Shown in pieces: positions 8,027 to 15,959 of a stretch of DNA of 64,000 nt (the stretch's first letter is position 1; each line of letters begins with the position of its first letter). Position numbers and translations under genes: made by a program. Location of the stretch: NCBI GenBank assembly GCA_008501635.1, contig QQUJ01000018.1, positions 461,286 to 525,285 on the forward strand. The letters are read 5' to 3'. The DNA is from Pseudomonadota bacterium (GTDB lineage Bacteria > Pseudomonadota > Gammaproteobacteria > QQUJ01). The notes beneath the pieces are model-generated. The model was not told where the DNA came from. It worked only from the letters and a program-made list of their open reading frames with translations, and ran no database searches.

Positions 8027-9048
8027 GTGTCGAGTTCCCTGTTCCATGCGGCAAGCACCATGGTCAACTCATCGGCGGGATTGCTGAGCAGCCCCCGGGC
8101 GCAGCGCCGAACCCGTTCGCGATCGCTCTCCTCGGTGACATACTCCACGGGCGATTTGCCGTCGACCCGCGCCAGAAACAGTCCGGCCAGCAGATGCGCG
8201 GCACGCGTCTCGAGGGCGGCAACGGGCTCCCAGGTCACGCCGGCCAGGTAGGCGCCCGCCAGGGCGGTAAAGCAGTCGTTGAAGGCGGGACGGGTCGCGG
8301 GATTCCACAGTGACTTCAGCAGCAGGTGGTTGAGGCAGAAGGCGAGGTCAAAGGCCGGGTCACCGATGCAGGCGCATTCCGCATCGAGAAATACCGGTCC
8401 CCGCGGGCCATCGAGGATGTTCTTGGGGCTGACGTCGCCATGGATCATCACCCGGCGGGTTGCAGCGGTGCGGTGACTGAGTGCGAAGAGCGCGTCACGA
8501 AGATCGGGATGCCGCGCCGCAGTCGCCTCGAGATAGGGTTCCAGGCGGATGTCCTGAAAGATGTCCGTGCGGGGAAAGCGTCGGGCGACCGCCGGGTCGT
8601 CCGCGGTGGCCGCATGTATCGCAGCCAGCCGCCGCCCGATCTCGGCGGCAAACAAGGGATCGGCGTGGCCGTCGCGCAACTCGCTCTTCCACAGCCGATG
8701 GTTTGCCGGATCGAGGTACTCCATGACGCAGAGCATAGTCGCGGGATCGTGGTAGAGGATGGCGGGCGTGGCATCGGGCACGATCGCCCCGGCAATCTCA
8801 TACCAGGCCACCTCGTACTGGTTGCGCTCGACGGGCGCGACCCAGTGCGCCGCGACCTTGAGTTGCGGCAGGGCGCGCTTGACGCAGAACGTCCTTTTCG
8901 GCGTCACCACTTTCCAGATGTCCGAGGAGACACCCCCGGTCAGTGCCTCGAACACGGCGGCATGCGGATCATCGAGGAGCCCGGCCTTGCGCAGCGTGTT
9001 TAACATGGATGGGTCGGGTCTGGTGTCCTGCGGGCTGGGCTTGGCCAT
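8023..9048 (-). CDS. APH-fold small-molecule kinase
   Basis: This 341-residue protein is a phosphotransferase of the aminoglycoside/choline/methylthioribose kinase fold. The ATP lysine lies in FCVKRAL (K57), the catalytic loop is HGDVSPKNIL (D205, N210), and the metal site LDAECACIGDPAFDLAF has D222. It is the first gene of a minus-strand operon; its stop overlaps the start of the enolase-like gene. By context it may phosphorylate a hydroxyacid such as glycerate to feed the enolase-like enzyme, but the family is broad and antibiotic, choline or methylthioribose substrates cannot be excluded. ATG 9048 has GGAGAG 5 bases upstream. An 18-bp perfect palindrome sits just upstream of that site. Confidence 0.75.
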   Translation of the reverse strand: MAKPSPQDTRPDPSMLNTLRKAGLLDDPHAAVFEALTGGVSSDIWKVVTPKRTFCVKRALPQLKVAAHWVAPVERNQYEVAWYEIAGAIVPDATPAILYHDPATMLCVMEYLDPANHRLWKSELRDGHADPLFAAEIGRRLAAIHAATADDPAVARRFPRTDIFQDIRLEPYLEATAARHPDLRDALFALSHRTAATRRVMIHGDVSPKNILDGPRGPVFLDAECACIGDPAFDLAFCLNHLLLKSLWNPATRPAFNDCFTALAGAYLAGVTWEPVAALETRAAHLLAGLFLARVDGKSPVEYVTEESDRERVRRCARGLLSNPADELTMVLAAWNRELDT

Positions 9049-9056
9049 CGGGCTCT

Positions 9057-9074
9057 CCAGGGATCGATCCCTGG
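9057..9074. promoter_or_regulatory. Perfect 18-bp palindrome before the kinase operon
   Basis: CCAGGGATCGATCCCTGG is a perfect inverted repeat 9 bases upstream of the kinase ATG, directly abutting its Shine-Dalgarno site. Such a position suits a repressor operator or an RNA hairpin controlling initiation. It does not resemble the GlpR site found on the other side of this divergent region. Confidence 0.45.
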
Positions 9075-9328
9075 GAGCTTAACGCACAAACACGGAGATT
9101 GATCGGATCCGAATGGCGCGGCGGGGAGGAACAAGGATTTATTCGACCGGGCGGACAGATTCAAGAGGCGGCGCGGAGGAAATCCGCCGACAGTGCTGCA
9201 CCGGTGGCGGGGTACGCTGCCCGAACGGATGAGATGCGGATCGGGAAGCCGGATTTTTCGGCCTTCAAGCGCTCCTCGTGTCTTTCTCTTTGACAATCAC
9301 GGCGTTCAATGGCAGGTTTTACGGACTT

Positions 9329-9348
9329 GATGTTCGTTTTCGAATATT
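9329..9348. promoter_or_regulatory. GlpR operator upstream of glpR
   Basis: GATGTTCGTT TTCGAATATT agrees with the E. coli GlpR consensus (WATGTTCGWTAWCGAACATW) at 17 of 20 positions, including both TTCG/CGAA cores. It lies 28-48 bases upstream of the glpR start, so it implies autoregulation. The distance to the divergent kinase operon is about 280 bp. A TTGACA hexamer lies at 9290-9295, but I see no good -10 partner. Confidence 0.6.
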
Positions 9349-9376
9349 CGTGATCGAGGGGGCAGGGAGGCGGGCA

Positions 9377-10144
9377 ATGAGCATGAATTCGGGGTCGCGG
9401 CACGAGGCCATCCGTGCGCTGGTGGCGCGGACGGGCTTTATCACTATCGAGGCCCTGGCGCAGCGCTTTGGGGTAACGCCGCAGACCGTGCGGCGGGATA
9501 TCAACTATCTCGCCAAACGAGGTGACATCCGCCGCTATCATGGGGGTGCGGGCCTGCCCTCGAGCGTGGAGAATGCCGCCTACACGACACGGCGCGTGCA
9601 CAACGCCGAGATCAAGGAGCGTATCGCCGGGGTTGTCGCCGCACAGATCCCCGACAACGCCTCGCTGTTCATCAATATCGGCACCACCACCGAGGCGGTA
9701 GCGAGAGCGCTCGCCGATCACAAAGGATTGCGGGTAATAACCAACAATATGAACGTCGCGCTCTCCCTGATGCCGCGGCCCGATGTCGAAGTGCTGATTG
9801 CGGGTGGTGTCGTGCGCAGACGCGATGGGGGTATCGTGGGCGAGTCGGCGGTGGAGTTCATTCGCCAGTTCAAGGTGGATTTCGGGATCATCGGCATCAG
9901 TGGTATCGATCAGGACGGTTCGCTGCTCGATTTTGACTACCGTGAGACCAAGGTCGCCCAGGCGATTATCGCCAACTCGCGCCGTGTGTTCCTGGTGGCC
10001 GACAGCTCGAAGTTCGGCCGCAATGCCATGGTGCGGATGGGGCATCTCAGCGAAGTCTCCGCACTGTTCACGGATGGGCAGTTGCCCGCGGAGTTGCGGG
10101 ATCTGGCGCTGGCGCATGAGGTGGAATTGCACCTGCTCAACTGA
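9377..10144 (+). CDS. glpR: Glycerol-3-phosphate regulon repressor GlpR (DeoR family)
   Basis: This 255-residue DeoR-family repressor closely follows GlpR. The N-terminal helix-turn-helix reads FITIEALAQRFGVTPQTVRRDINYLAKRGDIRRYHGGAGLPSS in outline. The effector domain has LFINIGTTTEAVA, VITNNMNVAL, AGGVVRRRDGGIVGESAVEFI and DFGIIGISGIDQDGSLLDFDYRE, ending with the SKFGRNAMVRMG block. By family knowledge it binds glycerol-3-phosphate and then leaves its operators. I start at ATG 9377, because AGGGAGG lies 6 bases upstream; an open extension to 9278 has no such site. Operators are recognisable before its own gene and before glpD, the next gene. Confidence 0.93.
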   Translation: MSMNSGSRHEAIRALVARTGFITIEALAQRFGVTPQTVRRDINYLAKRGDIRRYHGGAGLPSSVENAAYTTRRVHNAEIKERIAGVVAAQIPDNASLFINIGTTTEAVARALADHKGLRVITNNMNVALSLMPRPDVEVLIAGGVVRRRDGGIVGESAVEFIRQFKVDFGIIGISGIDQDGSLLDFDYRETKVAQAIIANSRRVFLVADSSKFGRNAMVRMGHLSEVSALFTDGQLPAELRDLALAHEVELHLLN

Positions 10145-10204
10145 TGCCTGACACGCTGATCCCCGCCTGTCCCAGCTGGCCAATGGGTGTTTGCACAGGA
10201 GGAA

Positions 10205-10245
10205 AATGTAATAAAACGAAAATAATACCTTCTAAAATGAACATC
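10205..10245. promoter_or_regulatory. Tandem GlpR operators upstream of glpD
   Basis: Two 20-bp sites in tandem fit the GlpR consensus: 10205-10224 at 15 of 20 positions and 10226-10245 at 14 of 20. Their centres are 21 bp (two helical turns) apart, the arrangement expected for cooperative dimers. They lie in an AT-rich patch about 100-140 bp before glpD, where its promoter should be. Confidence 0.5.
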
Positions 10246-10346
10246 CGTGGTTCACAATTCCTTTAGAGGAAATTGAGGTTGCTGGCCGGTGTCCGGGACG
10301 ATTCTTAGGGATCGTAGGGATCGCCCGGTGCGCGAGAGGGTGGCTG

Positions 10347-11885
10347 ATGGACGGCGTGGCGATAGAGAACGATAGATCCGGGATCTTTGACCTCTGTGTG
10401 ATCGGGGGCGGTATCAACGGCGTCGGCATCGCCGAGGATGCGGCGGGGCGCGGGCTGAAGGTCGTTCTCTGTGAGCAGTCGGATCTGGGCTCGGCCACCT
10501 CTTCGTCCAGCAGTAAACTGATCCATGGCGGACTGCGCTACCTCGAGCACTACGAATTCGGCCTGGTGCGCGAGGCATTGTCCGAGCGCGAAACGCTGAT
10601 GCACCGCGCGCCCCACCTGGTACGACCGCTTACGTTTGTCCTGCCCCACGATCCCGCCCAGCGCCCGGAGTGGATGATCCGCATCGGCCTGTGGCTCTAC
10701 GATCACCTCGGTCATCGGCGCAAATTGCCTGCCTCCCGGCACCTCGATCTGCGCGTTGCACCCGAGGGAGAGCCGCTGCGCAATCGGGATCGCGGCGGAT
10801 TCGCCTACCCCGATTGCCGCGTGGACGATGCGCGTCTGGTGATTCTGGTGGCGCGCAGCGCCGCCGGCAGAGGGGCCGAGATCCGCACCCGAACCAAAGT
10901 GGTTTGGGCAGGCCGGGCTGATGGGCATTGGTGCGTTCAGACGCGCGTCGATTCCGGTGCGCCGCAGGAGCTGTGGGCGCGCATTCTGGTCAACGCCGCG
11001 GGCCCCTGGGTGGAAAGTGTGCTGGAGAAGGAGTTGGCGCTGACCCCGAAACGGCGCATCGGGCTGGTGAAGGGGAGCCACATCGTCGTGCCGCGAGTGC
11101 ACACCGGCGCCCAGGCTTACCTGCTGCAGAATACCGACGGCCGGATCGTTTTCGTGATTCCCTACGAAGAGCAATTCTCATTGATTGGTACCACGGAAAA
11201 ACCGTACGTGGGGAATCCGGCGGAGGCCACCATCGACGAGGATGAGATCGACTATCTGTTGGACGTCGCCAATCGCAACTTCACCCATGAGACGCAGAGG
11301 CAGGACGTGGTCTGGCGCTACGCCGGCGTCCGGCCGCTTGATGAAGACGAAGCGAGTTCGCTCTCCGAGGTGAGCAGGGGCTACAGTTTGATGATCGACG
11401 GCAAACCGGAAGAACCTCCGCTATTGTCTGTCTACGGCGGTAAGCTCACTACGTTTCGGCGTTTGGCGGAGAATGCGCTGGAGAAACTGAGACCTTGGTT
11501 GCCGCAGATGGCGAAACCGTGGACGGCGGCAGCGCTGCTGCCGGGCGGGCTGGCCGAGCGGGGTGAGCCCGAGGAGATCGCCGCGGACCTCACGCGTCGA
11601 TATCAGTGGTTACCTGCTGCTCTGGCCGCTCGTTACTCCCGGGCCTATGGCGCATTGGCCGGCGATGTGATCGGTGACGCGGCCTCGTTCGAGGCAATGG
11701 GCAGACATTTCGGCGGTAGCCTGTACGAACGTGAAGTGGCGTATCTGGTGTTGCGTGAATGGGCGCGCAGTGCGGAGGATGTCATCTGGCGGCGGACGAA
11801 ACAGGGACTTTGGCTGACACCGGAAGAGGTGAGGAATCTTGAAGCGTGGTTGGCGGTTCAAGTGCCTACCGCAACGGCGGCGTGA
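10347..11885 (+). CDS. glpD: Aerobic glycerol-3-phosphate dehydrogenase
   Basis: This is a 512-residue FAD enzyme of the inner membrane face that oxidises sn-glycerol-3-phosphate to dihydroxyacetone phosphate and passes electrons to quinone. The N-terminal dinucleotide motif is CVIGGGINGVGIAEDAAGRG (from about residue 17), followed by SSSSSKLIHGGLRYLE, a GlpD hallmark, then DARLVILVARSA, LVNAAGPWVE and the C-terminal VYGGKLTTFRRLAENAL block. The length is close to that of E. coli GlpD (501). It follows glpR with two GlpR operators between them, so induction by glycerol-3-phosphate is expected. No glpF, glpK or phospholipid-specific gene lies next to it. Confidence 0.95.
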   Translation: MDGVAIENDRSGIFDLCVIGGGINGVGIAEDAAGRGLKVVLCEQSDLGSATSSSSSKLIHGGLRYLEHYEFGLVREALSERETLMHRAPHLVRPLTFVLPHDPAQRPEWMIRIGLWLYDHLGHRRKLPASRHLDLRVAPEGEPLRNRDRGGFAYPDCRVDDARLVILVARSAAGRGAEIRTRTKVVWAGRADGHWCVQTRVDSGAPQELWARILVNAAGPWVESVLEKELALTPKRRIGLVKGSHIVVPRVHTGAQAYLLQNTDGRIVFVIPYEEQFSLIGTTEKPYVGNPAEATIDEDEIDYLLDVANRNFTHETQRQDVVWRYAGVRPLDEDEASSLSEVSRGYSLMIDGKPEEPPLLSVYGGKLTTFRRLAENALEKLRPWLPQMAKPWTAAALLPGGLAERGEPEEIAADLTRRYQWLPAALAARYSRAYGALAGDVIGDAASFEAMGRHFGGSLYEREVAYLVLREWARSAEDVIWRRTKQGLWLTPEEVRNLEAWLAVQVPTATAA

Positions 11886-12003
11886 GGCCGCTGCGGTCAG
11901 GGAGTGGGTCGCGATAGGGCAGGAATAATACGAAAAGTATCTAACGATCATCTAAGGAAGATCACTAGAACCTATCTCAGAATCCCCCGCGTGCTGTGTT
12001 GAG

Positions 12004-12090
12004 CCCCAGAGGTGCGCTGGGTAGGCCCGAAGGCGCAGCCAATAGCAACGCTATTGGCAAGTCGAGAACACCGCCAGCGCACCTCCGGGG
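12004..12090. repeat. Nested hairpin element, probably an insertion-sequence end
   Basis: A 17-base arm at 12004-12020 pairs with 12074-12090 (one mismatch, G-U in RNA). Inside it a perfect 9-bp stem, GCCAATAGC / GCTATTGGC with an AAC loop, sits at 12038-12058. The sequence just before it (AGAACCTATCTCAGAATC, 11967-11984) resembles terminal repeats of IS5-type elements, but no transposase and no second end are present. It directly precedes a truncated phnD fragment, so it probably arrived with, or caused, that truncation. Confidence 0.4.
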
Positions 12091-12174
12091 CCAACCCGAA
12101 GGGCCGGGCGCTCGTGGCTCCAGCGCGGTGTTGCGGCTCGCTCATTGGGAATGACCCAACCACGCTCGCTGGGC

Positions 12175-12468
12175 CTGATGACGGCGGGAGGATTGGCGCC
12201 GGCCGTTGCGGATGAGTGCAAGAATCGCGGTAGTCTGGATGTTCTTTACCGCGATGAGGATAACGATCTGGTGGCGGGTGCGCCCACGGATTCTTTCAAG
12301 TGGCGCGATCCCTCTACTTTGGTATCCACCGACACGCCGGTCGAGGACCCCGCTGTCTACCGCGATGCCTTCAAACCTTTCCAGGACTACCTGACCGAGA
12401 AGACCGGCAAGAAGGTGATCTACTGCACCGTGCAGTCCAATACGGCCGAAATCGAAGCGATGCGTTAG
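12175..12468 (+). pseudogene. Truncated phosphonate/phosphite-type ABC transporter binding protein
   Basis: The stretch encodes the N-terminal part of a PhnD-like periplasmic binding protein. It shows the end of a signal peptide (LGLMTAGGLAPAVADE), then CKNRGSLDVLYRDEDNDLVAG, WRDPSTLVSTDTPVEDPAVY, RDAFKPFQDYLTEKTGKKV and VQSNTAEIEAMR. A family member continues for about 200 more residues, starting with a Ser-Gly-Arg-Leu-type segment; here a stop follows EAMR directly. The signal peptide start is also missing and is replaced by the hairpin element. It is therefore a fragment, not a working gene. Its 3' end meets a HAD phosphatase fragment on the other strand. Confidence 0.6.
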
Positions 12469-12550
12469 GTCGCAGTAGACCGTCATCGGTCAATGTATCG
12501 TCGATATCCGTCATGACCATCTGGATTGCGCGACATGTGGCCTGCGGCAT
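12461..12550 (-). pseudogene. N-terminal fragment of a HAD-family phosphatase
   Basis: Reading the minus strand from the ATG at 12550 gives MPQATCRAIQMVMTDIDDTL, then TDDGLLRPNA. This carries the HAD nucleophile motif DIDDT of sucrose/mannosyl-phosphoglycerate-phosphatase-like enzymes. The similarity ends at about 12461, exactly where the phnD fragment ends on the plus strand. Only about 30 residues survive out of the usual 250 or more. The two fragments face each other, which needs at least one inversion or deletion to explain. Confidence 0.5.
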
Positions 12551-12782
12551 ATCGCGAAGGGGTAACAGGGTGGTTGGCGTCGATCGGTCTGTTGTCGCCA
12601 TGGCCGAAGTGGTCCTTACAGGTGGCTGGCCGGGGTGACGATCGCGCCCTGGCGTGCGGGAACCATAGCATAGATAGGGCCGGTCGCTCAGCGCGGGACG
12701 CGGCAGGAGCGCTACCGATCGTGGTGCGTTCAGCAGGCAGTTCTGACCAACGTAAGGGTGGCCGCCCGGCACCCGGTGCTGC

Positions 12783-12811
12783 TTGTTACTCGCAGGGGGC
12801 TGGGGTATAAA
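12783..12811 (+). promoter_or_regulatory. Promoter of the 4.5S RNA gene
   Basis: TTGTTA (12783-12788) and TATAAA (12806-12811) are separated by 17 bases, a strong sigma-70-type promoter. Transcription should start near 12818, giving a leader of about 33 bases that would be removed by RNase P, as in other bacteria. Confidence 0.7.
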
Positions 12812-12850
12812 GGCCACCCTCGGATCGATCGACCGGTCCCCCGGTTTTAT

Positions 12851-12962
12851 GGCGGGCCGTGCCGGTCCCCCCGCAACAATCAGCTGTGAACCCCGTCAGG
12901 CCCGGAAGGGAGCAGCGGCAGCAGTGAATTTGTGTGCCGGGGTGTGGCTGGTGCGGGCCGCC
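12851..12962 (+). ncRNA. ffs: Signal recognition particle 4.5S RNA
   Basis: The hallmark SRP domain IV is unmistakable: GTCAGGCCCGGAAGGGAGCA, holding the GGAA tetraloop and the asymmetric internal loop bound by Ffh. The flanking arms pair over the whole length, from GGCGG at 12851 to CCGCC at 12962, which gives about 112 nt against 114 in E. coli. TGTGCCGGGGTGTGGCTGG on the 3' side is also conserved. It acts with Ffh (encoded at 51.9 kb) in co-translational membrane targeting. It lies upstream of dnaX in the same direction. The ends are inferred from pairing. Confidence 0.93.
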
Positions 12963-13107
12963 ACCCACTTTACATACCAACCTGTTCCGCGGATCAAGTA
13001 AGCCGCCGACCAGGTGCGCTATAATCGACCGCTCGTTTGACCCTGAATGTAGCCCGAATGTAATTCGGGATTTGAGAAGCTCACCTATCCCCGCGGCGAA
13101 GAGAGCA

Positions 13108-14766
13108 ATGACCTATCAGGTACTGGCACGCAAGTGGCGCCCCCGCACCTTTGAGGAGATGGTGGGGCAGGAGCACGTGGTCAAGGCGTTGATCAACGCC
13201 TTGGACAACGATCGCCTGCACCATGCCTTTCTCTTTACCGGTACCCGTGGCGTGGGCAAAACCACTGTGGCGCGCATTCTCGCCAAATCGCTCAATTGCG
13301 AGCAGGGTGTGAGTTCGAAACCTTGCGGTGAGTGCGCCACCTGCCGCGAAGTGGATCAGGGTCGTTTTATCGATCTGATCGAAGTCGATGCCGCCTCCCG
13401 CACCAAGGTCGAGGATACGCGCGAACTGATGGACAATGTGCAGTACGCGCCAACCCGGGGGCGGTATAAAGTCTACCTGATCGACGAGGTGCACATGCTC
13501 TCCACCCACAGCTTCAACGCCCTGTTGAAGACATTGGAGGAACCACCTCCCCATGTGAAGTTTCTGCTTGCAACGACCGATCCGCAGAAAGTACCGGTAA
13601 CGGTGCTCTCGCGCTGCCTGCAGTTCAGCCTCAAACGGCTGCCTGCCGAGATGATCGTCGAGTATCTCCAGCGTCTGCTGGGGGCGGAGGAGGTCTGCTT
13701 CGACCAGGGCGCCCTGGTGCTGATCGCGCGTGCCGCAGACGGCAGTATGCGCGATGCGCTGAGTCTGCTCGATCAGGCGATCGCTCACGGTGGCGGCGAG
13801 CTTCGCGACAATGAGGTGCGTATGATGCTCGGTACCATCGAGCAGACCTACGTGTTCGAACTGTTGCGTCAGATCGTCGCCGGCAATGGGCAGGCACTGC
13901 TCGAAGAGGTGCAGCGGATTGCGACGCAGGCCCCGGATTTCGGCGGGATAGTGGCCGATATGATCACTGTATTGCAGCGCATCGCTTTGGCCCAGGTAGT
14001 ACCGGATGCCATCGATGACCTCCTGGGAGACCGCGACGCGGTGATGGAGTTGGCGGAACAGGCATCGCCGGAAGAGGTGCAGCTTTTCTATCAGATCGCC
14101 TTGAACGGGCGCCGCGATCTACCGCTGGCCCCGGAGCCCCGCAGTGGCTTTGAAATGATTCTGTTGCGCATGCTCGCCTTTCGTCCGGTCACCGGTGAGC
14201 AACAAGTTGCCGGCGACGCGAACCAAACCGGTCGGGGAGAACGGAGCGCTGTGCGCGGGGCGCAGGCGAAGGCTCCGTTGCCGGCGATCACCCCCGCGGG
14301 GGAATCTTCCGCAGACGCTGTCGCCGAGCTCCCGCCGGCACCGCGCCCGCAAGCGCCGACCAATCCCAACCGTGGCAGCGAGGGTAACTGGAAACAGATC
14401 GTGGATTCGCTGCGCGTGGGAGGTATGGTCAAGGAACTCGCAATGCACTGCTCCTGGGTGGGCAGAGAGGGTAGTCGCGTGCATTTGATGCTCGATCCGG
14501 CCAATGCGCAATTGCGCAGCGAGTCGTTGGAGAAACGCCTGGCGGAGGCGCTGCAGACCCATTTGGGTGAACCGGTGCGGCTGGAGATCGAGGTAGGCAA
14601 CCTCACTCAGGTAACACCGGCCCAGGAGCGTGCCCGCGACGCCGCGCAGAGACAAGCCGAAGCTGAGAAAGCCGTCGCGGAGGATCCCAATGTTCAAGCA
14701 TTGCAGGATGTTTTTTCAGCACAGATCCGTGACGGTTCCACGCGTCCGCTTAACGATTCCCATTGA
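13108..14766 (+). CDS. dnaX: DNA polymerase III subunit tau (DnaX)
   Basis: This 552-residue clamp-loader ATPase organises the replisome. It has MTYQVLARKWRPRTF at the start, Walker A GTRGVGKT (about 44-51), a four-cysteine zinc module (about 63-78, CEQG...CGEC..C), Walker B LIDEVH, and the sensor 1 region TVLSRC. The C-terminal third (Pro/Ala-rich, then a conserved W-rich domain ending with VFSAQIRDGS) corresponds to the tau-specific part. It is shorter than E. coli tau (643). I see no A-rich slippery run for the gamma frameshift. ATG 13108 matches the family start; the frame is open upstream by chance. A TATAAT lies at 13020-13025. It precedes ybaB and recR, the usual order. Confidence 0.96.
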   Translation: MTYQVLARKWRPRTFEEMVGQEHVVKALINALDNDRLHHAFLFTGTRGVGKTTVARILAKSLNCEQGVSSKPCGECATCREVDQGRFIDLIEVDAASRTKVEDTRELMDNVQYAPTRGRYKVYLIDEVHMLSTHSFNALLKTLEEPPPHVKFLLATTDPQKVPVTVLSRCLQFSLKRLPAEMIVEYLQRLLGAEEVCFDQGALVLIARAADGSMRDALSLLDQAIAHGGGELRDNEVRMMLGTIEQTYVFELLRQIVAGNGQALLEEVQRIATQAPDFGGIVADMITVLQRIALAQVVPDAIDDLLGDRDAVMELAEQASPEEVQLFYQIALNGRRDLPLAPEPRSGFEMILLRMLAFRPVTGEQQVAGDANQTGRGERSAVRGAQAKAPLPAITPAGESSADAVAELPPAPRPQAPTNPNRGSEGNWKQIVDSLRVGGMVKELAMHCSWVGREGSRVHLMLDPANAQLRSESLEKRLAEALQTHLGEPVRLEIEVGNLTQVTPAQERARDAAQRQAEAEKAVAEDPNVQALQDVFSAQIRDGSTRPLNDSH

Positions 14767-14833
14767 ACGGCGCAGCCGCTGCAGGAAGGTACAAGTCGTC
14801 TAATCACGCCATAGCTGTAATTGAGGAGTAACC

Positions 14834-15160
14834 ATGAAGGGGCAGATCGGCAAGTTGATGAAACAGGCCCAGCAGATGCAGGCCAATATGCAGAAGGCTC
14901 AGCAGGAGCTGGCCAACATGGAGGTGGAGGGCGAGTCGGGAGGCGGGCTGGTGAAAGTCATCATGACGGGGCGTCACGAGTTGCGGCGCGTCTCTATCGA
15001 TCCCAGTCTCTTCGTCGACGACGATCGCGAGATGCTCGAGGATCTGGTGGCGGCGGCCGTCAACGATGCGGTGCAGCGCGTCGAGAAAAATACCCAGGAA
15101 AAAATGAGCGGCTTTGCCTCGGGATTCGAGTTGCCGGCCGGCTTCAAAATGCCGTTCTGA
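14834..15160 (+). CDS. ybaB: Nucleoid-associated protein YbaB/EbfC
   Basis: This is a 108-residue dimeric DNA-binding protein of the YbaB/EbfC family. The N-terminal amphipathic helix is [19 protein letters not shown], followed by the sheet with [29 protein letters not shown] and the C-terminal helix [23 protein letters not shown] clear GGAG ribosome site lies at 14822-14826. It is placed between dnaX and recR as in most proteobacteria, which suggests joint transcription. Confidence 0.95.
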   Translation: MKGQIGKLMKQAQQMQANMQKAQQELANMEVEGESGGGLVKVIMTGRHELRRVSIDPSLFVDDDREMLEDLVAAAVNDAVQRVEKNTQEKMSGFASGFELPAGFKMPF

Positions 15161-15172
15161 GCGCTGGCGGCG

Positions 15173-15772
15173 ATGGCAACTTTCCCGCCGTTGATCGAGG
15201 GGCTCATACAGGCGTTGCGATGTTTGCCGGGAGTTGGACCGAAATCGGCGCAGCGTATTGCCTTTCACCTGCTCGAGAGAGACCGTACCGGTGGCCGGGC
15301 TCTGGCGCACGCACTGGAAGAGGCGATGGTCAATGTGGGGCGATGCGCGAGCTGCCGCACATTCAGCGAATCAGAACTGTGCCCTTTGTGCAGTTCCAAT
15401 CGTCGCGAGCGCACTTTGTTGTGCGTAGTCGAAACCCCGGCCGACGTCTACGCGATCGAGCAAGCCACGGACTATCGCGGTCTCTACTTCGTGCTGGGAG
15501 GGCATCTTTCACCCCTCGATGGCATTGGGCCGGGTGAACTCGGCCTGGACGATTTGGAGCAAAGGTTTGTCAGCCCCGGATTAAGCGAGGTCATTCTCGC
15601 CACCAATCCTACGGTGGAAGGCGAGGCGACCGCTCACTTCATCGCCGAGCTTGCGGGCCAATACGGGGTGACCACGACCCGCATCGCCCATGGCGTGCCC
15701 CTGGGGGGTGAGCTGGAATATATCGACGGTGGAACGCTGTCTCACGCCTTCAGTGGCAGGCGATCGATGTAA
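15173..15772 (+). CDS. recR: Recombination mediator RecR
   Basis: This 199-residue protein acts with RecF and RecO to load RecA on SSB-coated gaps. The N-terminal helix-hairpin-helix ([20 protein letters not shown]), a four-cysteine zinc finger ([16 protein letters not shown], about residues 58-73) and the Toprim domain ([28 protein letters not shown]) are all intact. It starts 12 bases after ybaB. Its TAA stop forms part of a TAAA target duplication: a 160-bp MITE begins two bases later, so the coding sequence ends precisely at the insertion point. Confidence 0.96.
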   Translation: MATFPPLIEGLIQALRCLPGVGPKSAQRIAFHLLERDRTGGRALAHALEEAMVNVGRCASCRTFSESELCPLCSSNRRERTLLCVVETPADVYAIEQATDYRGLYFVLGGHLSPLDGIGPGELGLDDLEQRFVSPGLSEVILATNPTVEGEATAHFIAELAGQYGVTTTRIAHGVPLGGELEYIDGGTLSHAFSGRRSM

Positions 15773-15773
15773 A

Positions 15774-15933
15774 GGAACCGCTGATCAAGTCGTGTTCAGT
15801 GATTCTGTTGCCCGGAAGCGATGATTCCGGTGTTGGAAAGCTTGGCAATAGTGGGCTATTACCTGCACTTTGCGCCTTGAATTCGCCCCTTCTGTACAAC
15901 ACCCTCATTTAAACTGACTTGATCAGAGGTTCC
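15774..15933. mobile_element. 160-bp MITE with TAAA target duplication
   Basis: The element starts GGAACCGCTGATCAAGTC (15774-15791) and ends GACTTGATCAGAGGTTCC (15916-15933). These are inverted repeats of 18 bases with a single mismatch. TAAA occurs directly outside both ends (15770-15773 and 15934-15937), a 4-bp target duplication. The inside has no reading frame of note. The termini resemble those of IS5-type transposons, which duplicate 3-4 bp and could mobilise it in trans; no transposase gene is present in this window. It lies between recR and rsgA and could serve as a hairpin terminator for both. Confidence 0.8.
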
Positions 15934-15959
15934 TAAAGATGCCCTGACTCGGGCGACAC

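Noticed and set aside
13108-14766. Programmed frameshift site for a gamma form of DnaX.
   Set aside because: I looked for an A-rich slippery heptamer before the tau-specific part and found none, so only full-length tau is supported.
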